Source: JAEUJM01 sp041908445 | Lineage (GTDB): Bacteria; Actinomycetota; Acidimicrobiia; Acidimicrobiales; DATDAH01 | Length of the DNA: 64,000 nt | Direction: 5' to 3' | Assembly: GCA_041908445.1 (NCBI GenBank) | Contig: JAYRFK010000075.1 | Coordinates: 62,001-126,000, forward strand | The notes under the pieces: model-generated | The model's input: only the letters and a program-made list of their open reading frames with translations | The model's database searches: none | Told to the model about the DNA's origin: nothing | Position numbers and translations under genes: made by a program | Shown here: piece after piece, positions 1-9,466 of the stretch | Layout: each line of letters opens with the position of its first letter | Numbering within the stretch: the stretch's first letter is position 1

Positions 1-1571
<1,571 letters not shown>

Positions 1572-1602
1572 GCGCGCTCCCGGGGTCGCTCCACGACGGC
1601 TG

Positions 1603-1608
1603 AGGTTA
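1603..1608 (-). promoter_or_regulatory. -10-like hexamer TAACCT for the ThyX-like gene
   Basis: On the minus strand TAACCT lies about 31 bases before the GTG at 1571. This would give a leader of roughly 25 bases that holds the GGGAG ribosome-binding site. No convincing -35 is visible. Confidence 0.35.
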
Positions 1609-1652
1609 CGGCGCGCGCGAGGGTCCGTCGGGGACCTCGCCCCGCGCCGGGC

Positions 1653-2834
1653 TCAGTCGGCGTGGGCGGCGGCGAACTCCGCCTTGGCCGCGTCGAGCTT
1701 CTCGGGCCGCAGCCACAGGTCCGCCACGGTCATGGCGAGGGCCTTGGCCCCGTCCAACACGGCGAGGTCGCCCGCCTCGGAGGCCGCGTAGGCGGTGAAG
1801 TCCGGCGAGTGGATCGACACGTTCGGCGGCGAGACCGCGATCATCGGGTGGATCGACGGCACGAGGTGGCTGACGTTGCCCATGTCGGTGCTGCCCACGA
1901 CCCCGGGCACGTCGGCGGGGTCGAGCAGGGTGCGGCCGGTCGCAGCGGCGTTGGCGGTGTAGAGGTCCACGAGGGTGGGGTTGTCGGCCATGTCGGCGTA
2001 GGCCGGCTCCTCCCACGTGTGGGTCATGGTGCAGCCGGCGGCGTCGGCACCCGCCTGCAGGCAGGCGAGGACCCGCTCCTTCAGCGGCTCGAGGGTGCGC
2101 ATGGTGGCCGACCGCACGTACCAGTGGGCCGACGCCTCCTTGGGCACGATGTTGGGCTTGTCGCCGGACTTCAGGAACACGCCGTGGACCCGCTCGGTGG
2201 GCCGGATGTGCTGGCGCAGCGCGGCGACGTTCATGTAGCCGAGGACCGCGGCGTCGAGGGCGTTGCGGCCCCGGTGCGGGTACGCCGCGGCGTGGGCGGC
2301 CACCCCCTCGTACTCGACGAACACCTGCTGGATGGCGATCGCGTTCATGGCGATCAGGTCGCCGCCGGCGGGGTGCACCATCATCGCGGCGTCGACGCCC
2401 TCGAAGGCGCCCTGGTCGGCCATCAGGACCTTGCCGCCGCCGCCCTCCTCGGCGGGGGTGCCGAGGATCAGCACCCGGCCGCCGAGCTCGTCGGCCAGCG
2501 CCGCGGCGGCAAGGCCCGCGCCCAGCCCGGCGGTGCCGATGATGTTGTGGCCGCAGGCGTGCCCGACGCCGGGCAGCGCGTCGTACTCGCAGAGCACGGC
2601 GATGGTCGGGCCGTCAGCCCCTGCCGAGGCGGCGAAGGCGGTGTCGAGGCCGTAGGCGTGGCGCTGCACGGCGAGGCCGTCGGCCTCGATGATCCCGGTC
2701 AGCAGGTCGTGGGCGAAGTGCTCCTCGAAGGCCAGCTCGGGGTGGGCGTGCAGTTGGTGCGAGGCGTCGATCAGCAGGTCGGCCCGCCGCTCGACCTCGG
2801 CCACGATGCGTTCCTTCGCGGTCGCCAGGTCCAT
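1653..2834 (-). CDS. M20 family metallopeptidase / amidohydrolase
   Basis: A 393-residue zinc-dependent amidohydrolase of the M20D type (AbgB/HipO/carboxypeptidase-like), probably cytosolic because no signal peptide is seen. Visible motifs are HPELAFEE (31-38), EYDALPG (83-89), GHACGHN (91-97; Cys94 and His96 are expected metal ligands) and GTPAEEGGGGK (125-135; Glu129-Glu130 include the catalytic base and a ligand). A dimerisation domain follows around residues 180-290. Length is normal for the family. Substrates cannot be told from sequence; N-acyl amino acids or aminobenzoyl-glutamate-like amides are typical. The ATG has no Shine-Dalgarno but sits 6 bases after TAGGGT, so the mRNA is probably leaderless and the gene is its own transcription unit. 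Confidence 0.88.
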   Translation of the reverse strand: MDLATAKERIVAEVERRADLLIDASHQLHAHPELAFEEHFAHDLLTGIIEADGLAVQRHAYGLDTAFAASAGADGPTIAVLCEYDALPGVGHACGHNIIGTAGLGAGLAAAALADELGGRVLILGTPAEEGGGGKVLMADQGAFEGVDAAMMVHPAGGDLIAMNAIAIQQVFVEYEGVAAHAAAYPHRGRNALDAAVLGYMNVAALRQHIRPTERVHGVFLKSGDKPNIVPKEASAHWYVRSATMRTLEPLKERVLACLQAGADAAGCTMTHTWEEPAYADMADNPTLVDLYTANAAATGRTLLDPADVPGVVGSTDMGNVSHLVPSIHPMIAVSPPNVSIHSPDFTAYAASEAGDLAVLDGAKALAMTVADLWLRPEKLDAAKAEFAAAHAD

Positions 2835-2840
2835 GGCGGC

Positions 2841-2846
2841 ACCCTA
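2841..2846 (-). promoter_or_regulatory. -10 hexamer TAGGGT, leaderless promoter of the M20 gene
   Basis: TAGGGT with a 6-base spacer before the ATG at 2834. It sits in the 13-base gap after the stop of the upstream diacylglycerol-kinase-like gene. Confidence 0.55.
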
Positions 2847-2847
2847 C

Positions 2848-3462
2848 TCAGACGACCACGGCGACGGCGTCGGGCTCGACCCGCACCGACAGCGTCCGCG
2901 CCCGGTCGGCGACCTTGGTGCCGTCGAGCCACACCGGGCACGGCGGGTCGAGGTCGAGCTGGGTCGCGGCGACCTGGCGCTCGGTGATGCCCGGGTGCGG
3001 CACGTGGGTCCCCTGGGGCAGGCGCCGCCAGGCCTTGGTGCGGTCGCGGAGCGAGAGGTCGGCCACGACGACGTCGAGCTTGCCGTCACCAGGGTGCGAG
3101 CGGGGCGCCACGTCCCAGCGCCCGAGCCACTGGGCGTTGGCGGCCACGACGACGGGGCCGTGCCACCACGACCGCCGGGCCACGAGCTGGGCGACGAACC
3201 AGAACTGCCGGCCGTCCACGAGCACGCAGCCCAGGTCGACGACGGCACGCGCCGCCTCGTCGGTGTGCAGGCGGGCCTCGTCGCCCCGCCCGCCGAGGGT
3301 GCGGCACAGGTCACCGCCGAGCAGCCCGAGCGGCGGCGGCTCCTCCCCCGCCCGGCGGGCGGCCTCCACGACGGCCCGGGCCTCGGCGTCGGTGCGGACG
3401 ACGACGCCGTCGGCCGGCAGCGGCCCGGTGGTGCCCCACGGCTCGCCCCGGCGCACGCTCAC
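2848..3462 (-). CDS. Shortened diacylglycerol/lipid kinase-like protein (C-terminal domain)
   Basis: 204 residues resembling the second half of DagK/YegS lipid kinases. LGLLGGDLCRTLGG (about 47-60) looks like the family's PLGTGNDLARTL segment. VVAANAQWLG and the following GDGKLDVVV match the beta-sandwich domain, and the end (VWLDGTKVADR...) matches the family C-terminus. The N-terminal part with the GGDGT nucleotide-binding motif is absent, so it may not be a working kinase by itself. The start GTG overlaps the helY stop by four bases (GTGA). The reading frame stays open upstream, but that part would run antisense-like through the helY coding sequence, so I chose the coupled start. The family assignment is by motif resemblance only. 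Confidence 0.65.
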   Translation of the reverse strand: MSVRRGEPWGTTGPLPADGVVVRTDAEARAVVEAARRAGEEPPPLGLLGGDLCRTLGGRGDEARLHTDEAARAVVDLGCVLVDGRQFWFVAQLVARRSWWHGPVVVAANAQWLGRWDVAPRSHPGDGKLDVVVADLSLRDRTKAWRRLPQGTHVPHPGITERQVAATQLDLDPPCPVWLDGTKVADRARTLSVRVEPDAVAVVV

Positions 3463-6149
3463 GGGAGGCCCGCCCCCGGGGCGCCGGCGCCGTCCTGCCC
3501 GCCGCCGTCCTGCCCGTCGGCGTCGGGCTCCCCCACGACCGAGCTGGCCGACACCACCCCCCGGAAGAGCTCGTCGGCCGCGACCCGGGCGGTGCGGCGC
3601 GTGGCGGGGTCGGGCGCGACGTCGCCGACCTGGCGGAGCAGGTCGATGAGCTGCTTGGCGTTGCGCACGAAGTCGCCGCCGGAGAGGTCCTCGTCGTCGA
3701 GCACCTCGTCGAGGGGCTCGCCCGCCGCCCAGGCGTGGGCGAGCGCGAAGAACCCGGGCTCGGGGGGCCGCGTCAGGGGCAGGCCCGCGGCCTGCTCGGC
3801 GTGGTTCAGGTCTGCGGCCAGGCGCTCGATCGCGTCGACCCGCTCGCGCACCCGCGCCGAGGGGAACCACGGCGCCGCCGGCGGCGTGGGGCTGCGGTGC
3901 TCGTAGGTGAAGCACGACACGAGACCGGCCAGCGCGGCGGGGTCCAGGCCGTCGAGCAGCCCGGCGGCCAGGCTCTCGGCGATCAGCAGGTCGCACTCGT
4001 GGTAGATCCGTCCGAGGACCTCACCCCGCCAGGTCAGGGCCCAGCCCCGCAGGTGGCCCCACTCCTCCAGCAGGGTCAGGACCCTGTCGAACTGGCGGGC
4101 CAGGGACTCGGTGTGGCCCCGCACCCGGCGCTCGAGATCCGAGACCTCCCGACCCCCGCGGTCGGCCCGCCGGGCGGCGGCCACGTGCCTGGGCGCGTCC
4201 GGGCACGCAGCGACGGGGTGGTCCACGGCCGGCCCGTCGTCGCCCCGGTCGCCCCGGTCGCCCCGGCGGCCCGTGCCGTCCGCGGGCAGCCGGCCCGTCG
4301 CCACCTTGCGCAGCGCCTCGGCCGCAGCCTTGCGGAACTTCTCGTTGTTGGGCGCGTACGGCTCCGGCAGCTCGATGCGGCCCGTCACCGCCGGCGCCTG
4401 GGGGAAGTCCGGCGCCCCGAGGGTCAGCACCTTGCGGCCCGTCGTGAGGGCGCGCACCCGCACCGCCCCCCGCTGGCGGTGGGCGACCGACAGGACCACG
4501 GCCCGGTCGTGGCCCGGCACCACGAGCACGTCGCCGGGGTGCAGGTGGGCCAGCGCCGCCTCGACCACGCCACGCGGCGCCGCCCGCCGGGGCGGCTCGG
4601 CCCCCGCGACCAGGCGGCGGTACTCGTCGACGTCACCGAGCTCGCAGGTGGCGTCCGCCCGTAGCTCGGCCAGGTGCTTCCGGCGTGCGTCCAGGCGCTG
4701 CTCGAGGCGGACGACCTCCCGGTCGGCCCGGTACTGCGCGAACGAGAGGTTGAGGAGGTGGTGCGCCTGCTCGGGCGGGTACCGGTGCACCAGGTTGGCG
4801 GCCATGTTGTACGTGGGCCGGAAGGCCGAGGTGAGCTCGAACGTGCGGCTGGCGGCGAGGCCGGCGACCTGCCCGAAGCTCGTGAACGGCGACCACAGGA
4901 CGATGGCGTGGCCGATGGGGTCGATCCCCCGCCGGCCCGCGCGGCCCGTGATCTGGGTGTACTGGCCCGGCGTCAACAGCTCGTGGTGGTCGCCGGTGAA
5001 CTTGGACAGCTTCTCGATCACCACGGTGCGGGCGGGCATGTTGATGCCCAGCGCGAGCGTCTCGGTGGCGAACACCACCTTGACCAGGCCCTCGACGAAG
5101 CAGGCCTCCACCGCCTCCTTGAACGGCGGGACCATGCCCGCGTGGTGGGCGGCGACCCCGGCCTCGAGCCCGGCGCGGAAGCGGGCGTAGCCGAGGACGT
5201 CGAGGTCGTCGTCGGTCAGGGGCGCCACCCGCTGGTCGACGATGGCGCCGATGCGCTCGCGCTCGGCGGCGGTGGTCAGGCGGAGCCCGGCGTCGAGCAC
5301 GTGGGCGGCGGCGTCGTCGCAGGCGTTGCGGCTGAAGATGAAGTAGATCGCCGGCAGGAGGTCGCGTCCCGCCAGCTCGTCGACCACCTCGAGGCGCCGT
5401 GGCGTGTACCAACGCCGGCGGGGCCGGGCCCGCCGCGGGCCGGGCCGGCTGTCCACGTCGAAGCGGTCGCCCTCGGGGTTGGGCCGGCCGTCGACGAGGG
5501 TCGGGACGAGCGCGAGGTCCGACGAGTCCCGGTCCCCCACCAGGTACAGGTTGGCCAGCTCCACGGGCCGCTCGTGCTCGATCACCGTCGCCGTGGGCCC
5601 GCGGATGGTGGCGATCCAGTCCGCCAGCTCGTGGGCGTTCGACACGGTCGCGGACAGGCAGACCAGCCGGACGGCCGGGTCGAGGTGGATCATCACCTCC
5701 TCCCAGACGGGCCCGCGGTAGGCGTCCTGGAGGTAGTGGACCTCGTCGAGGACCACGAATTGGAGGCGGTCCAGGGCGGGCGAGCCGCCGTAGACCATGT
5801 TGCGCAGCACCTCGGTGGTCATGACCACGACCGGCGCGTCCCCGTTGACCGCGTTGTCGCCCGTCAGCAGGCCGACCGCGTCGCGGCCGTGGCGGCGGAC
5901 CAGGTCGGCGTACTTCTGGTTGGACAGGGCCTTGATGGGCGTCGTGTAGAAGATCCTCGCCCCCTGCCCCCGGGCGAGGGTGAGAGCGACGGCGTGCTCG
6001 GCCACCACGGTCTTGCCGGCGCCGGTCGGGGCGGCCACGAGGACCGACTGGCCCGCGTCGAGGGCCGCGATGGCGTCACGCTGGAAGGCGTCGAGCTCGA
6101 ACTCGTGGGGGGCCGGCTGCGTCGTGGGGTCGCCCGGGGCCGCGCCCAC
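3459..6149 (-). CDS. helY: HelY-like Ski2-type DEAD/DEVH RNA helicase
   Basis: 896-residue superfamily 2 helicase of the Ski2/Mtr4-like HelY family. Walker A is PTGAGKT (41-47), motif II is DEVH (135-138), motif III is SAT (166-168), and motif VI lies in QITGRAGRRGID (about residue 400). The long C-terminal half corresponds to the Ski2-like helical region and DSHCT-like end. It probably unwinds structured RNA in the cytosol, perhaps in RNA decay. GTG start, one base after the tatC stop (TGA-C-GTG) and with no clear Shine-Dalgarno, so translation is probably coupled. Its place directly downstream of tatB-tatC matches Rv2094c-Rv2093c-Rv2092c in M. tuberculosis. Confidence 0.92.
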   Translation of the reverse strand: MGAAPGDPTTQPAPHEFELDAFQRDAIAALDAGQSVLVAAPTGAGKTVVAEHAVALTLARGQGARIFYTTPIKALSNQKYADLVRRHGRDAVGLLTGDNAVNGDAPVVVMTTEVLRNMVYGGSPALDRLQFVVLDEVHYLQDAYRGPVWEEVMIHLDPAVRLVCLSATVSNAHELADWIATIRGPTATVIEHERPVELANLYLVGDRDSSDLALVPTLVDGRPNPEGDRFDVDSRPGPRRARPRRRWYTPRRLEVVDELAGRDLLPAIYFIFSRNACDDAAAHVLDAGLRLTTAAERERIGAIVDQRVAPLTDDDLDVLGYARFRAGLEAGVAAHHAGMVPPFKEAVEACFVEGLVKVVFATETLALGINMPARTVVIEKLSKFTGDHHELLTPGQYTQITGRAGRRGIDPIGHAIVLWSPFTSFGQVAGLAASRTFELTSAFRPTYNMAANLVHRYPPEQAHHLLNLSFAQYRADREVVRLEQRLDARRKHLAELRADATCELGDVDEYRRLVAGAEPPRRAAPRGVVEAALAHLHPGDVLVVPGHDRAVVLSVAHRQRGAVRVRALTTGRKVLTLGAPDFPQAPAVTGRIELPEPYAPNNEKFRKAAAEALRKVATGRLPADGTGRRGDRGDRGDDGPAVDHPVAACPDAPRHVAAARRADRGGREVSDLERRVRGHTESLARQFDRVLTLLEEWGHLRGWALTWRGEVLGRIYHECDLLIAESLAAGLLDGLDPAALAGLVSCFTYEHRSPTPPAAPWFPSARVRERVDAIERLAADLNHAEQAAGLPLTRPPEPGFFALAHAWAAGEPLDEVLDDEDLSGGDFVRNAKQLIDLLRQVGDVAPDPATRRTARVAADELFRGVVSASSVVGEPDADGQDGGGQDGAGAPGAGLP

Positions 6150-6150
6150 G

Positions 6151-6942
6151 TCAGGCGGCGGCCGCCGCGGCCGCCTTGTCCTGGCGCTTGCGCATGAGCT
6201 TCCCGATGATGATCGCGGCCTCGTAGAACAGGATCATCGGCACAGACAGCACGATCTGGCTGTACGGGTCGCCGCTCGGCGTCAGCACGGCCACGGCCAC
6301 GAAGATGATGACGATGGCCCAGCGCCGCCCCGCGGCCAGCTGCTCGGGCGTGAGCAGGCCCGCCATCTGGGCGAAGATCAACAGGATCGGGAACTCGAAG
6401 CCGATGCCGAAGGCCAGCATCATGTAGATGATGAGCGTGAGGTACTTGGCCGGCGAGTAGATCTCCTGGAGCTCGCTGCCCCCGATGTCGATCAGGAAGT
6501 CCAGCGCCTTGGGGAGGGTCCAGAAGGCGAGGGCGGCCCCCATGGCGAAGAGGGTCACGGCCGAGGCGACGAACGGGATCGCGTAGCGCCGCTCGTGCTT
6601 GTAGAGGCCGGGCGTGATGAAGCGCCACAGCTGCCAGAGGATGACGGGCATGGCCAGGGCGATGCCGCCGTAGCCCGACACCTGCAGGCGGACCTTGAAG
6701 CCCTCGAGCGGGTCGGTCACGTAGAGGCTGCAGTCGCCGCCCTGGAGGTCGCAGTAGGGCCGCACCAGGAACTCGAGGATCTGGTTGTAGAAGATCCAGC
6801 ACACGACGCCGCCGATGACCACGGCGACGATGCACTTGAACAGGCGGGAGCGGAGCTCCGCGAGGTGCTCCACGAGCGTCATGCGCTGGTGCTCCTCGGG
6901 GGCCTCCCCGTCCTCGGTCGCCGCGTCGGTCACGTCCGCCAC
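6151..6942 (-). CDS. tatC: Twin-arginine translocase subunit TatC
   Basis: 263 residues with six predicted membrane segments. The N-terminal family signature is MTLVEHLAELRSRLFK (21-36), the cytoplasmic region that recognises twin-arginine signals. TatC exports folded proteins together with TatA/TatB. A likely client is in this window: the PhoX-like protein at 15443-16903 with an RRDFL signal. The gene begins 9 bases after tatB. The C-terminal tail is Lys/Ala-rich (after RKRQDK), a common cytosolic end. Length is normal for the family. Confidence 0.96.
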   Translation of the reverse strand: MADVTDAATEDGEAPEEHQRMTLVEHLAELRSRLFKCIVAVVIGGVVCWIFYNQILEFLVRPYCDLQGGDCSLYVTDPLEGFKVRLQVSGYGGIALAMPVILWQLWRFITPGLYKHERRYAIPFVASAVTLFAMGAALAFWTLPKALDFLIDIGGSELQEIYSPAKYLTLIIYMMLAFGIGFEFPILLIFAQMAGLLTPEQLAAGRRWAIVIIFVAVAVLTPSGDPYSQIVLSVPMILFYEAAIIIGKLMRKRQDKAAAAAAA

Positions 6943-6951
6943 CGGGCCCGC

Positions 6952-7290
6952 CTACTCCTCGTCGGCAGTCGCGGCGTCCGACGCGCCCGTGCCCGGGTCG
7001 GCGTCCGACGCGGCGTCACCGTCCTTCTCGGCGCTGTCCGCGTCGATGACCTGGTCGGTGGGGCCACCCGGCGACGTCGGCTTGGTCGCGGCCGGCTTCT
7101 TCTTCGGGTCCATGGCGAGGGGGTCGTCCATGGCCGACTTCAGCTCGGACTGGAAGCCGTCGGCGATGCGCCGGAACTCACCAAGGAAGTGGCCGACCTG
7201 GCGCGCGGCCTGCGGGAGCTTGTTCGGGCCGAGCACGAGCAGGGCCACGAGCAGGATGACCAGGAGCTCCGCGCCGCCGATGTTGAACAC
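6952..7290 (-). CDS. tatB: Sec-independent translocase subunit TatB (TatA/B family)
   Basis: 112 residues. One N-terminal membrane helix (MFNIGGAELLVILLVALLVL), then the hinge GPNKLP, an amphipathic helix, and a charged Pro/Ala/Asp-rich tail. The MFNIG start and VLGP hinge fit TatB better than TatA, but some actinobacteria annotate this gene as tatA. It is the first gene of a tatB-tatC-helY unit. The GTG has no Shine-Dalgarno and lies 6 bases after TAGGGT. Confidence 0.9.
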   Translation of the reverse strand: MFNIGGAELLVILLVALLVLGPNKLPQAARQVGHFLGEFRRIADGFQSELKSAMDDPLAMDPKKKPAATKPTSPGGPTDQVIDADSAEKDGDAASDADPGTGASDAATADEE

Positions 7291-7296
7291 GCGGAA

Positions 7297-7302
7297 ACCC
7301 TA
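7297..7302 (-). promoter_or_regulatory. -10 hexamer TAGGGT, leaderless promoter of tatB-tatC-helY
   Basis: TAGGGT, a 6-base spacer, then the tatB GTG. The hexamer overlaps the stop region of the next gene upstream (7300-7497). Confidence 0.55.
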
Positions 7303-7497
7303 CCGGTGGCGGGGGTCCGCAGCGGCGGCCCGAGCCCGCTCGATGCGGGCCTGCACGGGGTCGATCGTCGCCCGCACCTCGACCAGCGCGGCCACCCGCG
7401 CCTGGAGCTCACGCCGCTGCGCCTCGAGCGAGGCGATGGCGGCCAGCGCCGCGGCGGCGCCGAGGACCAGGACCAGGGGGACGGCCAACCAGAGCAC
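7300..7497 (-). CDS. Small single-pass membrane protein with coiled coil
   Basis: 65 residues: a hydrophobic N-terminal helix (about 3-25) followed by a heptad-like, Arg/Ala/Glu-rich helix. No family recognised. I accept it as real because it fills the gap between the zinc-ribbon gene and tatB, is in the same direction, and its GTG sits 6 bases after TAGCCT. It could serve as a small envelope scaffold, but its function is unknown. Confidence 0.6.
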   Translation of the reverse strand: MLWLAVPLVLVLGAAAALAAIASLEAQRRELQARVAALVEVRATIDPVQARIERARAAAADPRHR

Positions 7498-7503
7498 GAG
7501 CCG

Positions 7504-7509
7504 AGGCTA
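7504..7509 (-). promoter_or_regulatory. -10 hexamer TAGCCT before the 65-aa gene
   Basis: TAGCCT with a 6-base spacer to the GTG at 7497; no Shine-Dalgarno is present. Confidence 0.5.
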
Positions 7510-7571
7510 CCGTCGGGTGGCTCGTCCGGGACCTCGGTCCGGTACGGGCCGGGACCCGGGAGGCCCGGCGC

Positions 7572-7913
7572 TCAGCGCTCGAACTCGGTCTGGCTCTCGG
7601 TGGTGAGCGCCTCGAACCAGTCGTCGCCGTTCAACAGGTCGTGGAAGTCGAGCAGGTCGTCGTGGGTGATCGGGTCGCCGTCACGCCGCTCGCCGAGCTC
7701 GGCGGGAAGCGGGGCACTGGCCTGCTCGACGCCGGAGGCGAGCAGCAGGTCGATGGTGCGGGGCTCGGCCGACTTCACGACGGTCACCACGCAGCGGGGG
7801 CACCGGAACGAGTAGGTGCCGGAGCCGTCCGGGGCGCTGATGCGCACCTGGACGTCCGCCGTCGTGAATTCCACATCGCCACAATCGGGGCAGCTGGCAC
7901 GGATGGTCGCCAT
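7572..7913 (-). CDS. Small zinc-ribbon protein
   Basis: 113 residues. Two CxxC knuckles, CPDCG (residues 8-12) and CPRC (about 38-41), form a probable zinc ribbon. An acidic, mostly helical tail follows (DPITHDDLLDFHDLL). Similar short proteins are common conserved hypotheticals in actinobacteria; some bind RNA polymerase or nucleic acid, but nothing here shows that. The start is ATG with a strong purine-rich site (GAGGAGGGG) upstream, so unlike many neighbours this mRNA has a leader. Confidence 0.72.
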   Translation of the reverse strand: MATIRASCPDCGDVEFTTADVQVRISAPDGSGTYSFRCPRCVVTVVKSAEPRTIDLLLASGVEQASAPLPAELGERRDGDPITHDDLLDFHDLLNGDDWFEALTTESQTEFER

Positions 7914-8085
7914 CGTTTCGCCCCTCCTCTCTCAACTCCCCTGAGCCATCGGCAGGGCCCACGGCACCCTTGAGGGAGAACCCGCGTCAGGGCCGTATGG
8001 CCCAGGGCGAAGCGTTGCGGGCGCACGTTCTCGGGGGTGCGCGCCATCGACGGCGGGCGCCGTTGCCCGGCGGCCGCAGCCGGGG

Positions 8086-8826
8086 ATGGCGCCGCGCGAG
8101 AATCCGCCCGTGCCCACCCGGCTCCCCTCCCTGCGTCCCGAGCCGATCGGCTTCGCCCACCGCGGCGGTCGGGCCCACGCCCCCGAGAACACCCTCGACG
8201 CGTTCGCCCTGGCGCTCCGGCTGGGCGCCACCGGGCTCGAGTCCGATGCCTGGATCACCGCGGACGGCCACGTGGCCCTCGACCACGACGGCATCGTCGG
8301 CCGCTTCCGGCGCCGGGCCCTGGCCGTGATCGAGCGTCACCGCCTCCCCGACCACATCCCCACGCTGGACGAGCTCTACGCCACCTGCGGCACCGGGTTC
8401 GAGCTCTCCCTCGACGTGAAGGACCCGGAGGCCGCCGCCGCCATCGTCGACGTGGCCCGGGCGGCCGGCGGCGGGGCGCTCGGCCGCCTCTGGCTCTGCC
8501 ACCCGGACTGGCAGCGGGTGGCCACCTGGCGGTCGCTGGCGCCGGAGGTGCGGTTGGTGGACTCCACCCGCCTGCGCCGCATGAAGGAGGGCCCCGAGCG
8601 ACGGGCGGCGGCGCTGGCCGACGCCGGCATCGACGCGGTGAACCTGCACCACAGCGACTGGACCGGTGGGCTCACGACCCTGTTCCACCGGTTCGAGCGC
8701 TACTGCCTGGGCTGGGACGCCCAGTACCCCCGGTCGCTCCAGCAGTTGCTCGACGTGGGCATCGACGGGGTCTTCTCCGACCATGTCGACCGCATGGTCG
8801 ACGCGCTGCGCGCCGCGAGGGGGTGA
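8086..8826 (+). CDS. Glycerophosphodiester phosphodiesterase
   Basis: 246-residue GDPD-family enzyme that hydrolyses glycerophosphodiesters to glycerol-3-phosphate and an alcohol. The family motif HRGGRAHAPENTLDAF is followed by a GATGLESD segment and the HDG motif. No clear signal peptide, so probably cytosolic. It is the only plus-strand gene between 1 and 20 kb and interrupts the otherwise collinear minus-strand proteasome/Tat cluster. A second possible start is GTG at 8110, six bases after GAGAAT, which would fit the leaderless pattern seen elsewhere and remove eight N-terminal residues. Confidence 0.9.
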   Translation: MAPRENPPVPTRLPSLRPEPIGFAHRGGRAHAPENTLDAFALALRLGATGLESDAWITADGHVALDHDGIVGRFRRRALAVIERHRLPDHIPTLDELYATCGTGFELSLDVKDPEAAAAIVDVARAAGGGALGRLWLCHPDWQRVATWRSLAPEVRLVDSTRLRRMKEGPERRAAALADAGIDAVNLHHSDWTGGLTTLFHRFERYCLGWDAQYPRSLQQLLDVGIDGVFSDHVDRMVDALRAARG

Positions 8827-8866
8827 CCGACCGCCACGGGGGCACGCCGCCGGGGCGCGCGCGTGC

Positions 8867-9451
8867 CTACAGCGTCGAGATGTCGCCGAGCGGCCACACC
8901 CGGAAGAAGGCGCGGCCGACGATCGTGTCCTCGGCGATGGGGCCGAAGAAGCGGCTGTCGCGGGAGTCCCCGCGGTTGTCGCCCATCATGAAGTAGTGCC
9001 CGTCGGGCACGGTGACCGGGTCGAAGTCGCCCGTGGTCACGCCCTCGTCGAGGTAGGGCTCGTCGAGGGGCTCGCCGTCGATCAGGATCTGGCCGTTCTG
9101 GGCCTCGACCGTCTCCCCCGGCAGGGCGATGACCCGCTTGATGAGGTCGGTGATCTGCGAGTCGGCCTCGCCCTCGGGGCGCTCGAACACCATGATGTCG
9201 CCCCGGTGCACGTCGTGGACCTTGTAGCTCAGCTTGTTGACCAGGACCCGGTCGCCGATGTTGAGCGTCGACACCATCGACGAGGACGGGATGTAGAAGG
9301 CCTGCAGCAGGAAGGTCTTGATGACCAGGGCGATGATCAGCGCCCCGCCGACGACCACCACCCACTCCACCAGGCTGCGCAGGCCCGAGCCGTGGGACTC
9401 CTCGTCGGCGTCGTCGTCGAGGTCGAGGGTGCTGGGGTCGGAGGTGGTCAC
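8867..9451 (-). CDS. lepB: Signal peptidase I
   Basis: 194-residue type I signal peptidase, membrane-anchored by one helix near the N-terminus (after ESHGSGLRSL). The catalytic Ser is in PSSSMVSTL and the catalytic Lys in LIKRVIALPGE. The conserved GDNRGDSRDSRFFG box E is present. It removes signal peptides from Sec and Tat substrates at the outer face of the membrane. It starts 12 bases after pafC. TAGCCT lies 9 bases before the GTG, so it may also be transcribed from its own promoter. Confidence 0.95.
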   Translation of the reverse strand: MTTSDPSTLDLDDDADEESHGSGLRSLVEWVVVVGGALIIALVIKTFLLQAFYIPSSSMVSTLNIGDRVLVNKLSYKVHDVHRGDIMVFERPEGEADSQITDLIKRVIALPGETVEAQNGQILIDGEPLDEPYLDEGVTTGDFDPVTVPDGHYFMMGDNRGDSRDSRFFGPIAEDTIVGRAFFRVWPLGDISTL

Positions 9452-9460
9452 GGCAGGCGC

Positions 9461-9466
9461 AGGCTA
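9461..9466 (-). promoter_or_regulatory. Possible -10 hexamer TAGCCT for lepB
   Basis: TAGCCT with a 9-base spacer before GTG 9451, slightly longer than the 6-8 bases of other starts in the window. It overlaps the pafC stop codon. Confidence 0.35.

Noticed and set aside
1606..2016. 136-residue minus-strand frame overlapping the M20 gene
   Set aside because: Another frame of the M20 coding region with no motif.
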